A stretch of 64,000 nucleotides of DNA from Asticcacaulis endophyticus. GTDB taxonomy: Bacteria > Pseudomonadota > Alphaproteobacteria > Caulobacterales > Caulobacteraceae. The first letter of the stretch is position 1, and the number at the start of each line of letters is the position of its first letter. Location of the stretch: NCBI RefSeq assembly GCF_014652575.1, contig NZ_BMZB01000005.1, forward strand, positions 62,001 to 126,000. Reading direction: 5' to 3'. The notes beneath the pieces are model-generated. The model was not told the origin of the DNA. It searched no databases and saw nothing but the letters and a program-made list of their open reading frames with translations. Both the position numbers and the translations under genes were made by a program. This document shows, piece by piece, positions 26,033-35,410 of this stretch.

Positions 26033-27487
26033 ATGACGACATCCTTGCGCAAAGCTGCCTCCATTATCGCCCTGACTATGGCCGGTTTGATGAGCGCCTG
26101 CTCCGGCCAGACCGAACCGCAGGATAATTACGAGGGTTCGGGGTTTCATCAGCAGCCGCTCGGCACACCTAACCGTAAAGTACCCGACAGCGCCATCGGC
26201 ATGAAGTCGTCCTTTGCACCGGTCGTGCGCGATACGGCGCCGGCGGTCGTCAATGTCTACGCCAAGCGCGTCTCCCGCCGCCAGGTCGATCCATTCTGGC
26301 AGATGTTCGGCGGCGTCAATCCGCGTCCGCAGGTCGAGCAGTCCCTGGGCTCCGGCGTGATCGTGCGCGGGGACGGCGTGGTGGTGACCAACAACCACGT
26401 CGTTCAGGGCGGGCAGGAATTCATGGTCGTGCTCAATGACCGGCGTGAATTTCCGGCCAAGCTGCTGCTGGCCGATGAACGCACCGATCTGGCTGTGCTT
26501 CAGCTTGAGACCAACGGCGAAAAGTTCACCACGCTTAATCTGGATGACGGGCGCGACCTGGAGGTTGGTGATCTGGTGCTGGCGATCGGTAACCCGTTTG
26601 GGGTCGGCCAGACGGTGACCAACGGCATTATCTCGGCCCTTGACCGCACCGATGTCGGGCCGGGCGAGGGGGCGTTCATTCAAACCGATGCCGCGATTAA
26701 CCCCGGCAATTCCGGCGGGGCGTTAGTCGATATGGACGGCGACCTGATCGGCATCAACAGCTTTATCCTGTCACGCTCAGGCTCTTCGGCGGGGGTTGGG
26801 TTTGCCATCCCTTCGGCTATGGTGCGCCGGGTAGTCGATACGGCACTCGGCGGTAAGTCCACGCTGGTGCGGCCGTGGCTGGGGGCCAAGGGCGATGCGG
26901 TAACCTCAGACATTGCCCGTTCCATGAACCTTCCGCGCCCCGAAGGGGTGCTGGTCAGCGATATCTATAAGGGCAGCCCCGCCGATCAGGCGGGCTTGCG
27001 CACCGGCGATGTCATCACGACCGTCGATGGCCAGCCGGTCAATGATGCCCGCGCCATCGCCTATCGGATGAGTGTGCGCAACCCCGGTGAGACGGCGCAA
27101 CTGGGCATTATCCGTGACGGTAAGCCGCAATCGGTCAAGGTCAAGGTGCAACCGCCCATCGCCACACCGGCCAAGGATGAGCGCCTGATCAAGGCCAACA
27201 CGCCACTGCTGGGGGCCAAGGTTGTCAATATGTCGCCCGCCGTGGCCGAAGAAGCGGGCATTGATATCTTTGCCGCCCCGCGCGGGGTGCTGGTGTACGG
27301 TATTGAATCGAACCGCGCCTATGCGGCCCGCGCCGGTTTCCGCCCCGGTGATATCATCAAGGATGTCAACGGCACGCCGATTACGTCGGCGGCGCAGTTA
27401 GAGCAGATTCTGAGCACCCGTCCGGCGTCATGGAAAATCAGCATAGTTCGCCAAGGGCAGACGATGACCGCGCAGTTTAGGGCGTAA
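26033..27487 (+). CDS. HtrA/Deg-family serine protease, lipoprotein
   Basis: 484 residues from the ATG at 26033, chosen because it gives a compact lipoprotein signal (MTTSLRKAAS..., lipobox LMSAC, Cys23). In-frame ATG/TTG starts at 26000 and 25967 would add a poorly conserved leader. The trypsin-like triad is visible as His122 (VVTNNHVVQGG), Asp152 (RTDLAVLQ) and Ser227 (NPGNSGGAL). Two PDZ domains follow (about 285-375 and 395-480). It is a Do-like envelope quality-control protease or chaperone; the lipid anchor is less usual. Its stop lies 2 bp before the DUF559 element. Confidence 0.92.
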   Translation: MTTSLRKAASIIALTMAGLMSACSGQTEPQDNYEGSGFHQQPLGTPNRKVPDSAIGMKSSFAPVVRDTAPAVVNVYAKRVSRRQVDPFWQMFGGVNPRPQVEQSLGSGVIVRGDGVVVTNNHVVQGGQEFMVVLNDRREFPAKLLLADERTDLAVLQLETNGEKFTTLNLDDGRDLEVGDLVLAIGNPFGVGQTVTNGIISALDRTDVGPGEGAFIQTDAAINPGNSGGALVDMDGDLIGINSFILSRSGSSAGVGFAIPSAMVRRVVDTALGGKSTLVRPWLGAKGDAVTSDIARSMNLPRPEGVLVSDIYKGSPADQAGLRTGDVITTVDGQPVNDARAIAYRMSVRNPGETAQLGIIRDGKPQSVKVKVQPPIATPAKDERLIKANTPLLGAKVVNMSPAVAEEAGIDIFAAPRGVLVYGIESNRAYAARAGFRPGDIIKDVNGTPITSAAQLEQILSTRPASWKISIVRQGQTMTAQFRA

Positions 27488-27489
27488 AC

Positions 27490-27557
27490 TATACCTCCCT
27501 GAAATCTCTGATTTTGGGGAGGGGGACCGCGACCGTTTACGGTCGGGGTGGTGGGGT
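27490..27557. repeat. Left arm of the DUF559 cassette inverted repeat
   Basis: The outer 14 bp (TATACCTCCCTGAA, 27490-27503) and the inner 42 bp (27516-27557) are exact inverted copies of 28015-28028 and 27961-28002. The 12 bases between them differ from the right arm. The arm folds into two hairpins: CCTCCCTGAAAT...ATTTTGGGGAGG and CGACCGT-TT-ACGGTCG. Confidence 0.93.
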
Positions 27558-27926
27558 GTCTTTTCTAAATTGAAGCCGCTCAAGCGCTTTAAGTCTGATG
27601 CCATCTGCGACGGTATCTACGTTTCTAAACACCTCCGCGGCAGGTACGCGATAGGTTTCAATGCCCTTTTCAGCAAACCATTTGTCGCGAATGAGGTCAC
27701 GCTCATGATGACCGGCTAAACCATGCTCATGACCATCAACTTCGATGGCAAGCTTGGCTTTGGGACAGTAAAAATCAAGGATGTACGGCCCTAGCGGATG
27801 CTGCCGACGAAAGGTTAGTGTATCGTGCCGCTCTTTCAAACGCTGCCATAATAAATATTCGGGCACTGTTAACGACTTGCGAAACTTACGGGCCAGAGCC
27901 GTTTTTGGTTTAGGGGCGTTGTCCAT
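27537..27926 (-). CDS. DUF559-family endonuclease-like protein
   Basis: 129 residues. The DUF559/Vsr-like fold is recognisable: RKSLTVPEYLLWQRLKER with a conserved Glu at 23, RRQHPLGPYILDFYCPKAKLAIEVDG with Asp51, Glu62 and Asp64 in PD-(D/E)xK positions, then HERDLIRDKWFAEKGIETYRV. DUF559 proteins are small predicted nucleases, often found alone in alphaproteobacteria; their substrate is not established. The 3' end of the gene runs into the left inverted-repeat arm (its last ~7 codons, ending PPPRP, are encoded by the repeat), so gene and repeat are one unit. It is inserted between htrA and corB. Confidence 0.85.
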   Translation of the reverse strand: MDNAPKPKTALARKFRKSLTVPEYLLWQRLKERHDTLTFRRQHPLGPYILDFYCPKAKLAIEVDGHEHGLAGHHERDLIRDKWFAEKGIETYRVPAAEVFRNVDTVADGIRLKALERLQFRKDTPPPRP

Positions 27927-27960
27927 AGTTTGAACTTAACCGACGGGCCACAGTTAAGAA

Positions 27961-28028
27961 ACCCCACCACCCCGACCGTAAACGGTCGCGGTCCCCCTCC
28001 CCGAACGCAAGACGTTCAGGGAGGTATA
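27961..28028. repeat. Right arm of the DUF559 cassette inverted repeat
   Basis: The inner 42 bp (27961-28002) and outer 14 bp (28015-28028) are exact inverted copies of the left arm. The intervening 12 bases (28003-28014) differ but still complete a 12-bp hairpin (CCTCCCTGAACG-TCTTG-CGTTCGGGGAGG on the minus strand). It ends immediately before the corB stop codon. Confidence 0.93.
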
Positions 28029-29306
28029 TTAGTCTTCAATCACGATCGGGGTGATTTTCAGCGCGGTGATCTGATTACGCTGGCGGCGCAGAATCTGGAA
28101 CTTGCGGTCAAAAAAGATGAAGGTCTGACCGGGTTGAGGGATAGTACGGGCCTCATAGATCACAAGGCCAGCAATCGTAACCGCATCATCATCGGGCAAA
28201 TCCCAGTCCATAAAGCGGTTCAGGTCGCGGATAGGTACATCACCATCAACAATAAGCGACCCATCAGCCTGCTTACGGATGCCGGTCTGGGCGGTGTCGT
28301 GCTCATCTTCGATATCACCGACGATTTCCTCCAGTATGTCCTCCAGCGTCACCATGCCCTGCAGTGCGCCATATTCATCGACCACCAGCGCAAAGTGCTG
28401 CTTTTGTTTTAGAAACGCGTTCAACTGGCTTTTGAGGTTGGTGGTGTCGGGGATGAACCACGGCTCACGGGTGATGGCGTCGATATCGAGGCTTAAGACA
28501 TCGCCTCTGGCCTTGGTGATGGCGGCGAACAGGTCACGGGCATGGAGGACGCCGACAATGTTTTCCTGATTATCGCGGTAGAGCGGGATGCGGGTATGGC
28601 CGATTTTGAGCGCCTCATCGATGATGCGCTCAATGCCAAGATCCGCGTCAATCATGAATATCTGCTTGCGATGAACCATGATCTGACTGACATCCAGCTC
28701 AGACAGATCCAGCACGCCGCGGAACATATTGCGGTCGCGCTTTTCGACTGAGCCTTCGTCGTGGTGATATTCGATGGCCCCGCGAATTTCCTGATGGGCG
28801 GCCAGAACGTCGGTTTCCATCGACATGTTGACGCCGAACAATTTCAGGGTTTTGCGCACAAACCACTGCACGGCCTGCACGACGGGACCGAAGATATAGA
28901 CGGCCCACAAAACCATCCGCGACATACCGCGCGCCACATCATCGGGCTTGGTGATCGCCAGGGTCTTGGGCAGGACTTCCCCGAACACCAGAATAAGTAC
29001 GGTCATGACGCCGGTGGAGATGGCAATGCCCATAGCACCAGGGAACATGGCCGCCAGAACCGAGGTCGTTAGCGCCGAAGCCCCAATATTGATCAGGTTA
29101 TTGCCCAGCAATATGGCGCCGATCATCTTTTCCTGATCGGTCAGCAGGCGGTTGACCCGTTTGGCCGCCTTATCGCCGTCGCGCTCAAGCTGGTGCATCC
29201 GCCCGCGTGAGGCGGCCGTCATTGAGGTTTCCCCCGCTGAGAACAATGCGGAGACAAACAATAATCCGACCAAAATCGGTGCGAGGACGAGCAGGGTGGT
29301 GATCAT
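28029..29306 (-). CDS. CNNM/CorB-type transporter (HlyC/CorC family)
   Basis: 425 residues. An N-terminal DUF21 membrane domain has about four helices (residues ~5-170). A CBS-domain pair follows (about 205-330, with [10 protein letters not shown] and [25 protein letters not shown]). The C-terminal CorC_HlyC domain (about 345-425) ends [15 protein letters not shown]. Family members take part in Mg/Co efflux or homeostasis. The start overlaps the aroB stop (ATGA), so it is the last gene of an aroK-aroB-corB operon. The stop codon abuts the DUF559 cassette. Confidence 0.9.
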   Translation of the reverse strand: MITTLLVLAPILVGLLFVSALFSAGETSMTAASRGRMHQLERDGDKAAKRVNRLLTDQEKMIGAILLGNNLINIGASALTTSVLAAMFPGAMGIAISTGVMTVLILVFGEVLPKTLAITKPDDVARGMSRMVLWAVYIFGPVVQAVQWFVRKTLKLFGVNMSMETDVLAAHQEIRGAIEYHHDEGSVEKRDRNMFRGVLDLSELDVSQIMVHRKQIFMIDADLGIERIIDEALKIGHTRIPLYRDNQENIVGVLHARDLFAAITKARGDVLSLDIDAITREPWFIPDTTNLKSQLNAFLKQKQHFALVVDEYGALQGMVTLEDILEEIVGDIEDEHDTAQTGIRKQADGSLIVDGDVPIRDLNRFMDWDLPDDDAVTIAGLVIYEARTIPQPGQTFIFFDRKFQILRRQRNQITALKITPIVIED

Positions 29307-30427
29307 GCGTCTAGGCGGGCCAGTGCGCCCTCCGTCAGCAGAAAATCATAGATATCGGCGGCGGGCACATCCTTGGCCACGAAGGCCTCACCGATGGCGC
29401 GGGCCAGTACGAACACCAGTTTGCCGCCTTCGGCCTTCTTATCGTGGCCCATGTGCTCGATCAGGCGATCCGCATCAAACGGTGCGTTGCGGATTTCAGC
29501 AATCGTGGTCGGCAGGCCGGACTGCGCGATGGCGGCTACGGCCCGATCAGCATCAGCTTTTGAACACAAACCGGCGCGGGCGGAATAACGGAACGCCATC
29601 GCCATGCCGATAGCGACCGCTTCACCGTGCAGCAGGGTATCACCAAAGCCGACCTCGGCCTCCAGCGCATGGCCGAAGGTGTGGCCGAGGTTGAGCAGGG
29701 CGCGTTTGCCGCCTTCGCGCTCATCGGCGGCGACGATCTCGGCCTTCATCTCGACCGAGCGGGCGACGGCATATTTTATCGCGTCAGTATCAAGCGACAG
29801 CACCTTCTGATCATTGATCTCAAGCCATTCAAAGAAGACCTTGTCGCCCAGCAGGCCGTATTTGATGACTTCGGCATAACCGCACTTGATCTCCCGTGCG
29901 GGCAGGGTCGACAGCACATCCAGATCGCACAGGACTTTGCGCGGCTGATGGAACGCGCCGATCAGGTTCTTACCGCGCGGATGGTCGATGGCCGTCTTGC
30001 CGCCGACGCTGGAATCAACCTGCGCCAGCACGGTCGTGGGGATCTGGATAAAATCGATGCCGCGCATATAGATGCTGGCCGCAAAGCCGGTCAGGTCACC
30101 AATAACCCCGCCACCCAGGGCAATCACCACGTCCTTACGATCAAGACCTGCGTCAACAAACGCATCAGTGACAGTCTCAAGCCCTTCCCAGGACTTGGTT
30201 TGCTCACCGGCGGGCACGACGGTTTTAAAGGTCTTGAAACCCGCCGCTTCAAATTGGGCGACGACGCCATCGGCATGGAGCGCATCGACATTGGCATCAC
30301 ACACAATCAGCACCCGCTTGTTTTTCAGATATGGGCTGACATGGCTGACCACATCGCTGACCAGACCGGTATCGACCAGAACGTCATAGGGGGTGAACGC
30401 GCCGCCGGCGACAGGGATGGTGGTCAT
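29303..30427 (-). CDS. aroB: 3-dehydroquinate synthase
   Basis: 374 residues, full length. The NAD-binding [14 protein letters not shown], the [18 protein letters not shown] loop and [12 protein letters not shown] with zinc-binding His are all present. It converts DAHP to 3-dehydroquinate, the second step of the shikimate pathway. It overlaps aroK at its start and corB at its end by 4 bp each. Confidence 0.97.
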   Translation of the reverse strand: MTTIPVAGGAFTPYDVLVDTGLVSDVVSHVSPYLKNKRVLIVCDANVDALHADGVVAQFEAAGFKTFKTVVPAGEQTKSWEGLETVTDAFVDAGLDRKDVVIALGGGVIGDLTGFAASIYMRGIDFIQIPTTVLAQVDSSVGGKTAIDHPRGKNLIGAFHQPRKVLCDLDVLSTLPAREIKCGYAEVIKYGLLGDKVFFEWLEINDQKVLSLDTDAIKYAVARSVEMKAEIVAADEREGGKRALLNLGHTFGHALEAEVGFGDTLLHGEAVAIGMAMAFRYSARAGLCSKADADRAVAAIAQSGLPTTIAEIRNAPFDADRLIEHMGHDKKAEGGKLVFVLARAIGEAFVAKDVPAADIYDFLLTEGALARLDA

Positions 30428-30996
30428 TTGTGGGTATCCAGATAGGTTTTGAGCGCTTCCAGCACCAGATCAACGCTTTTGGCGTGCGACTGATCGCCGG
30501 TTTCAACCGTCAGATGGGCCTCAGCATAGTAGGGATAGCGGTTGATTTCATGCTCACGCAGGACGTCCATCGGGTCGCGGTCTTTCAGCAGCGGGCGATG
30601 GGGTTTATTGGCCACCCGCCGCGCCAGCACCTTAAGGTCGGTCTTGAGCCAGACGACGATCGCCTTGTCTTTCAAACTGGCGCGGGTCTGGGCGTGCATA
30701 AACGCCCCGCCGCCGGTTGCCAGTACCTGCGGGCCTTCTTCGATCAGGCGCAGGATGACGCGGTGTTCGCCGTCACGGAAATTGGCCTCGCCCAGACTTG
30801 AGAAAATATTGGCGATGGACTGGCCCGCGGCCTTTTCGATTTCCTCATCGGCATCGCGAAAGGGCAGGCTAAAATGGTCGGCCAGACGCCGCCCGACCGT
30901 GGTTTTACCCACGCCCATCAAGCCCACCAGAACCAGAGGCTTGGGCAGGTCAAAGCGCGGACGCACGTAATCGGTTATGTCGGACGGCCCGGTCAT
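30424..30996 (-). CDS. aroK: Shikimate kinase
   Basis: 190 residues from the ATG at 30996; an upstream in-frame GTG at 31005 would add three residues. The P-loop GLMGVGKT is at residues 25-32. The shikimate-binding DADEEIE and ATGGGAF segments and the [15 protein letters not shown] are present. It phosphorylates shikimate at O3. It is the first gene of the operon, divergent from xerD across about 110 bp. Confidence 0.96.
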   Translation of the reverse strand: MTGPSDITDYVRPRFDLPKPLVLVGLMGVGKTTVGRRLADHFSLPFRDADEEIEKAAGQSIANIFSSLGEANFRDGEHRVILRLIEEGPQVLATGGGAFMHAQTRASLKDKAIVVWLKTDLKVLARRVANKPHRPLLKDRDPMDVLREHEINRYPYYAEAHLTVETGDQSHAKSVDLVLEALKTYLDTHK

Positions 30997-31105
30997 GGGT
31001 GGCACGGGTGAAAAAAACAGCTCATGTTGATAGGGTTTACAGTATATTCATGGGTATTTTCCAGTGTTTATGCTAACGCACCCTCAAAGGGTTGTGGGAG
31101 TAATA

Positions 31106-32023
31106 ATGGCGCGCGATCCGGTAAAGCAGTTTTTGCAAATGATGGCGGTGGAGCGCAATGCGTCTAAGCGCACGCTGGAGGCCTACGGGCAGGACCTGAG
31201 CGACCTTGCAGCGTTTGCAGGCAATGATCTGCTGGCCTTGGGCGAGGCTGATCTGGCGCGGTTTTTCGAGCATCTGGATGCGCTGGGACTGACGGGGGCA
31301 ACACTACAGCGAAAGCGCTCGGCCATCCGGCAGTTTTTCCGTTTCTGTGTCGGTGAGAGTTTTATGCTGACCGACCCCAGCCGAAAGATTCCGGCGGCGA
31401 AAAAAGCGCAAGTCTTGCCCAAAATCATCAGCCGGGAAGAGGTTGAGGCGTTGATTTCGGCTGCCGAACTGAAAGGCCCGCACCATGCGATTCGCCTGAA
31501 ATGTCTGATTGAAATTGCCTATGCATCAGGGATGCGGGTGTCTGAGATCGTGTCTTTGCCACTGGATGCGGTGATGAAAGACCCGGCCTATCTGATCATT
31601 AAGGGCAAGGGTGGGGTGGAACGGCTGGTGCCGCTTAATCCGTCAGCGCGGGTGGCGATTAAGGACTATTTGGGTGTGCGTGAGCTGTTTGTGGCCAAAG
31701 GCGATAAGGGAAACAGCTTTCTGTTTGCTTCACGCGGCGGCGATGGTTACCTGACTCGCCGACGGGTTGGGCAGTTGCTGGATGAGGCGGCGTTGAATGC
31801 GGGCATTGATCCGGCGCGGGTGTCGCCGCACGTTCTGCGCCATGCCTTCGCCACCCATTTGCTTGAGGGCGGCGCCGATTTGCGGGTGGTGCAAACCCTT
31901 TTGGGCCATGCCGATATTTCGACCACCCAGATATATACCCATGTGGCGGGTGAGCGCCTGCGCGAAGTGGTGGAAACCCATCATCCGTTAGCCCTCAAAA
32001 AGCGCAGCGTTAGGGCGGAGTAG
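31106..32023 (+). CDS. xerD: Tyrosine recombinase XerD
   Basis: 305 residues from the ATG at 31106, which has a GGGAG site; the frame opens upstream to 31064. The N-terminal SAM-like core-binding domain (about 5-90) is followed by the catalytic domain with Arg in [12 protein letters not shown], Lys in [40 protein letters not shown] with the nucleophile Tyr. XerD with XerC resolves chromosome dimers at dif. No dif-like site was seen in the window. XerC is the alternative name, but the aroK-accA context is that of xerD in relatives. Confidence 0.9.
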   Translation: MARDPVKQFLQMMAVERNASKRTLEAYGQDLSDLAAFAGNDLLALGEADLARFFEHLDALGLTGATLQRKRSAIRQFFRFCVGESFMLTDPSRKIPAAKKAQVLPKIISREEVEALISAAELKGPHHAIRLKCLIEIAYASGMRVSEIVSLPLDAVMKDPAYLIIKGKGGVERLVPLNPSARVAIKDYLGVRELFVAKGDKGNSFLFASRGGDGYLTRRRVGQLLDEAALNAGIDPARVSPHVLRHAFATHLLEGGADLRVVQTLLGHADISTTQIYTHVAGERLREVVETHHPLALKKRSVRAE

Positions 32024-32045
32024 CAATGCGGAAAACAGTAAAGTT

Positions 32046-32190
32046 TCTCCTCCCTACGCAGTGGGGACCGGGCAGCCGGAGCGGGTGGCGGCAAGCGTAG
32101 CGAGGCTGACGGAGGGGTAGCTTGTTGTACGCCGTAGAAATCCCCTCCGCCTCGTAAACTCGGCACCTCCCCATGGAATGGGGAGGAGGG
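32046..32190. repeat. REP/MITE-like element with GGGGAGG hairpins
   Basis: About 145 bp between xerD and accA, bounded by CTCCTCCC-type hairpins: TCTCCTCCCTACGCAGTGGGG at the left (32046 onward) and CCTCCCCATGGAATGGGGAGG at the right (32166-32187). Internally GGAGGGG (32111) can pair with CCCCTCC (32142). No gene is encoded. The ends resemble the hairpin plus GGGGACCG or GGGGAGG structure of the DUF559 cassette arms. Confidence 0.7.
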
Positions 32191-32285
32191 ATGCGTCATT
32201 TTTCGGCTTTTCCGAATGATCGCTTGCTGTATAAGGCCAGACTTTATAATTTGCTCGCCTTAAACGGTGTTGTGGGATTCCTTTG

Positions 32286-33242
32286 ATGCGTCATTATCTC
32301 GAATTCGAGCGTCCGATTGCTGATCTCGAAGCCAAGATCGAAGAACTGTCCAGCCTGTCCGAAAGCGGCGGCACGGACATGGTGCCGGAACTGGATGCCC
32401 TGCGTCAGCGCGCCCATGTGATGCGCAAAGAAGCCTATTCAAAGCTTGAGCCCTGGCAGAAGACGCAGGTGGCCCGCCACCCTGAGCGCCCGCATTTTGT
32501 CGATTACCTTGAGGGTCTGATTGAGGATTTTGTCGAACTACGCGGTGATCGTAAGTTCGGTGATGATCAGGCGATTATCGGCGGTCTGGGCCGCTTCCGC
32601 GGCCAGAGCGTCGTCGTTATGGGCCATGAAAAAGGCCACGACACCACCACGCGCCTCAAGCACAATTTCGGCATGGCCCGCCCCGAAGGTTACCGTAAGG
32701 CCGTGCGCCTGATGGATATGGCCGAACAGTTCGGTTTGCCCGTCTTGACGTTTGTGGATACAGCGGGTGCCTATCCCGGCATCGGTGCCGAAGAGCGCGG
32801 TCAGGCCGAAGCCATTGCCCGCTCGACCGAGCGCAGCCTGACCCTGAAAGTGCCGATGATCACGACCGTGACCGGCGAAGGCGGCTCCGGCGGGGCGATT
32901 GCGATTGCCGCTGGCAACCGCGTGCTGATTCTGGAGCACTCCATCTATTCGGTGATTTCTCCCGAAGGGGCAGCTTCGATCCTGTGGAAAGACGGCGCGC
33001 GCGCCAAGGATGCCGCCGACCGGATGAAGATCACCGCCCCCGACCTGCTGAAATTCGGGATTGTCGACCGCATTATCGAAGAACCCGCCGGTGGGGCGCA
33101 CTCCGACCCGGAACTAATGATCCGCACAGTCGGCAATGTGCTGGAAGAGGAACTGAAAGCCCTCAATTTCCTCAATGCCGATCAACTGGTCGCCCAACGC
33201 GCCGAACGGTTCTACGCCATTGGCAAGATCGGGCTGGAATAG
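32286..33242 (+). CDS. accA: Acetyl-CoA carboxylase carboxyltransferase subunit alpha
   Basis: 318 residues from the ATG at 32286 (a TTG one codon upstream is less likely). The N-terminal coiled region begins MRHYLEFERPIADLEAKIEE, and the crotonase-like core contains TFVDTAGAYPGIGAEERGQ and GEGGSGGAIAI. With AccD it transfers the carboxyl group from biotin to acetyl-CoA, the first committed step of fatty-acid synthesis. Confidence 0.98.
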   Translation: MRHYLEFERPIADLEAKIEELSSLSESGGTDMVPELDALRQRAHVMRKEAYSKLEPWQKTQVARHPERPHFVDYLEGLIEDFVELRGDRKFGDDQAIIGGLGRFRGQSVVVMGHEKGHDTTTRLKHNFGMARPEGYRKAVRLMDMAEQFGLPVLTFVDTAGAYPGIGAEERGQAEAIARSTERSLTLKVPMITTVTGEGGSGGAIAIAAGNRVLILEHSIYSVISPEGAASILWKDGARAKDAADRMKITAPDLLKFGIVDRIIEEPAGGAHSDPELMIRTVGNVLEEELKALNFLNADQLVAQRAERFYAIGKIGLE

Positions 33243-33255
33243 GTTCTGACGCGGC

Positions 33256-34152
33256 CTAGTCCGCAAGGGTTTCTGGCGTGGCCTTTGGATGCTTATCCAC
33301 CTGCACCTGATGCGGGTAGGGCAGGATGATGCCCTCAGAATCAAAACCCTTTTTGATCATCAGAAAAAGATCGGTCTCGGTCTGGAAATGATCGCCCGCC
33401 TGCACCCACGTCTGGAGGCTTATGGTCACCGATGAGTCAGCAAAACCGCGCACACCCGTCCATGTCACCGGAGCTTCAAGGGTCTTGGGGTGGCTTTCCG
33501 CGATGGTTTTCAGAACTTTGAGCGCGTGATCAAGGTCGGTGTCGTAATCGACGCCGATCATCATCTCTATCCGGCGGGTGCCGTTGTGGGTGAAGTTGGT
33601 GATCTGGTCGCTGATGATCTTGGAATTGGGGATGTTGATGCGCAGATTATTGGCATCGACCAGTTCTGTGGTGAATAGCCCCAGCCGATACACCGTACCC
33701 GATATATCATTGATGCGCACGACATCGCCGATGACATAGGGCTTGATGACCAGCAGCATGATGCCGGACGCGACATTGCTGAGGGTGCCTTGCAAGGCCA
33801 ACCCGATGGCCAGCGACGCCGCACCCAGAACCGCGATGATCGAGGTCGTCTGCACCCCTAGCTGCGACAGGATCGCCACGATGCCGATCACCATGATCAG
33901 CCAGTTGACGACCTGAGAGAAAAACTCAGGCAGGGTCCGGTCAGCCGGGTTATGCGATAGTCGGCGCGCCATCTTACGCACCATGCCCGACAGCCAGCCT
34001 GAGATAATCAGCGTGACCGTCAGGATCAGCACGACCACAATGACTTTGCCAATGATCGTGTCGGCGTTGGCGGTCAGGCCCTGAATCTGCTTTTCAGCGT
34101 GCGCGGAATATTGCCCGACGAACGCTTCCATGGCCTTGAAATCAAATGTCAT
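33256..34152 (-). CDS. MscS-family small-conductance mechanosensitive channel
   Basis: 298 residues, the compact MscS size. Three membrane helices are visible (about 30-52, 68-88, 97-125); the pore helix contains the Ala/Gly-rich AVLGAASLAIGLALQGTLSN. The beta domain (VIGDVVRINDISGTV) and the alpha/beta domain follow. The channel opens under membrane tension to release solutes. Monocistronic; it is convergent with accA, 13 bp apart. Confidence 0.93.
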   Translation of the reverse strand: MTFDFKAMEAFVGQYSAHAEKQIQGLTANADTIIGKVIVVVLILTVTLIISGWLSGMVRKMARRLSHNPADRTLPEFFSQVVNWLIMVIGIVAILSQLGVQTTSIIAVLGAASLAIGLALQGTLSNVASGIMLLVIKPYVIGDVVRINDISGTVYRLGLFTTELVDANNLRINIPNSKIISDQITNFTHNGTRRIEMMIGVDYDTDLDHALKVLKTIAESHPKTLEAPVTWTGVRGFADSSVTISLQTWVQAGDHFQTETDLFLMIKKGFDSEGIILPYPHQVQVDKHPKATPETLAD

Positions 34153-34293
34153 CCGATAACCTCTGCTAATTGCGGTAATTAAAGACCAAAATTGTGACAG
34201 GGTGAACCCTTAAAGCGGAAAAATGCGTATCTAATCGATTTTAATCAAAATGATTAAATTGTAGAGTGTCTCATATATTCAGCGGAGTTGATC

Positions 34294-34530
34294 ATGAACA
34301 CGCGCGTTGTCACCGCCCATATTCCGGTTGAACTGGCGGATCAGCTTGATGAGATCAGCTCCAGGCTCGACCGCCCAAAGGGGTGGATCGTCAAGCAGGC
34401 TTTGGTGTCTTGGGTGGAACTGGAGGCTCGTCGCCACGCTATGGTGATGGAAGCCCTAGCCGACGCCGATGAGGGCCGGGTGGTCAGCCATGCCGATATT
34501 AAGGCGTGGGTGAACGGCTTGCCCGAATAA
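34294..34530 (+). CDS. Ribbon-helix-helix antitoxin (CopG/ParD-like)
   Basis: 78 residues from the ATG at 34294 (a TTG at 34288 is in frame). The N-terminal ribbon-helix-helix RVVTAHIPVELADQLDEISS is followed by a helix RPKGWIVKQALVSWVELEARR, typical of CopG-type DNA-binding antitoxins. The C-terminal half would wrap the toxin. It lies 15 bp before a ParE-like gene, so the pair is a type II toxin-antitoxin operon that likely represses itself. Confidence 0.85.
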   Translation: MNTRVVTAHIPVELADQLDEISSRLDRPKGWIVKQALVSWVELEARRHAMVMEALADADEGRVVSHADIKAWVNGLPE

Positions 34531-34545
34531 TCGCTCCATTACGTC

Positions 34546-34821
34546 ATGACTATTGAATGGACTAAGGCGGCGCAGCGGGATTTGATCCGGCTTTATGAGT
34601 TTCTGGCACCGGTCAATCCCTCTGCCGCCAAACGCACCTTGAGCAAAATCGTGGATGCGGTCGAAGGGCTGGCGTCATTTCCGCATCTGGGCCGGCTGCA
34701 GGAAGCCTATGCGGGGCGGCAGGTGCGAAGCTTTGTGGCCGGAGATTACGAGGTTCATTATGAACTTCGGGAAAACCGGATCGTAATCTTGCGCATTTGG
34801 CACGCACGGGAAGATCGTTAA
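34546..34821 (+). CDS. ParE/RelE-superfamily toxin
   Basis: 91 residues starting MTIEWTKAAQRDLIRLYEFL, the typical ParE opening. The core includes LASFPHLGRLQEAYAGRQVR and the closing strand NRIVILRIWHAREDR. ParE toxins poison DNA gyrase; RelE toxins cut mRNA. The His/Arg in WHAREDR is shared by ParE-like members, so ParE is favoured. It is convergent with tadA, whose stop lies 4 bp away. Confidence 0.87.
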   Translation: MTIEWTKAAQRDLIRLYEFLAPVNPSAAKRTLSKIVDAVEGLASFPHLGRLQEAYAGRQVRSFVAGDYEVHYELRENRIVILRIWHAREDR

Positions 34822-34825
34822 GGCG

Positions 34826-35296
34826 TCAGGTACGCGTTTTGCGGCGGTCTTTAAAAAACGCTTTCAGCAGGTCGCGGCTGTCATCACTCAGCACGCCAGC
34901 GCGCACATCTGGTCGCCAGTGGCAGGTCGGCTGCTCAAAGAACTTGCCGCCGTGTTCAACCCCGCCGCCCTTGGGATCGGGTGCTGCGTAAATGACCCGG
35001 CCTATGCGCGCATGGGATATGGCGCCCGCGCACATGGCGCACGGCTCCAGCGTCACATAGAGCCACAAATCGGTTAGGCGATAATTACCGACAATCTGTC
35101 CCGCGGCCCTAATCGCCAGAATTTCGGCATGGGCGGTGGCGTCATGGGTCGATATCGGTGCATTTGATACAGTTGTTAGCACCTTTTGACTTGACGGATC
35201 GTAGATTAAAGCGCCTATCGGCACCTCACCGGCAAGGCCCGCTTTGCGTGCCGCGTCCAAAGCCAGTGCCATCAGGGTTTCATCTGTCGGGTCCAT
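34826..35296 (-). CDS. tadA: tRNA adenosine(34) deaminase TadA
   Basis: 156 residues with the zinc/proton-shuttle motif HAE (TAHAEILAIRAA) and PCAMCAGAI. These are the nucleoside-deaminase signatures. It converts A34 to inosine in tRNA-Arg(ACG) and is essential in most bacteria. It is not related to the pilus gene of the same name. Confidence 0.93.
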   Translation of the reverse strand: MDPTDETLMALALDAARKAGLAGEVPIGALIYDPSSQKVLTTVSNAPISTHDATAHAEILAIRAAGQIVGNYRLTDLWLYVTLEPCAMCAGAISHARIGRVIYAAPDPKGGGVEHGGKFFEQPTCHWRPDVRAGVLSDDSRDLLKAFFKDRRKTRT

Positions 35297-35410
35297 AGGC
35301 TCTTACAGACGATCCGGTGACCAATTTCAAGGGCCCCCGTACTTTTAAGGGCCAAGTGACTTTTAAGGACCTAAGTGGTTTAGGCCCTCACTCTTAGAAA
35401 GATAGCGACC

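Noticed and set aside
32024-32285. Possible dif site near xerD
   Set aside because: No 28-bp Xer-type palindrome was found; the region is explained by the REP/MITE-like repeat.
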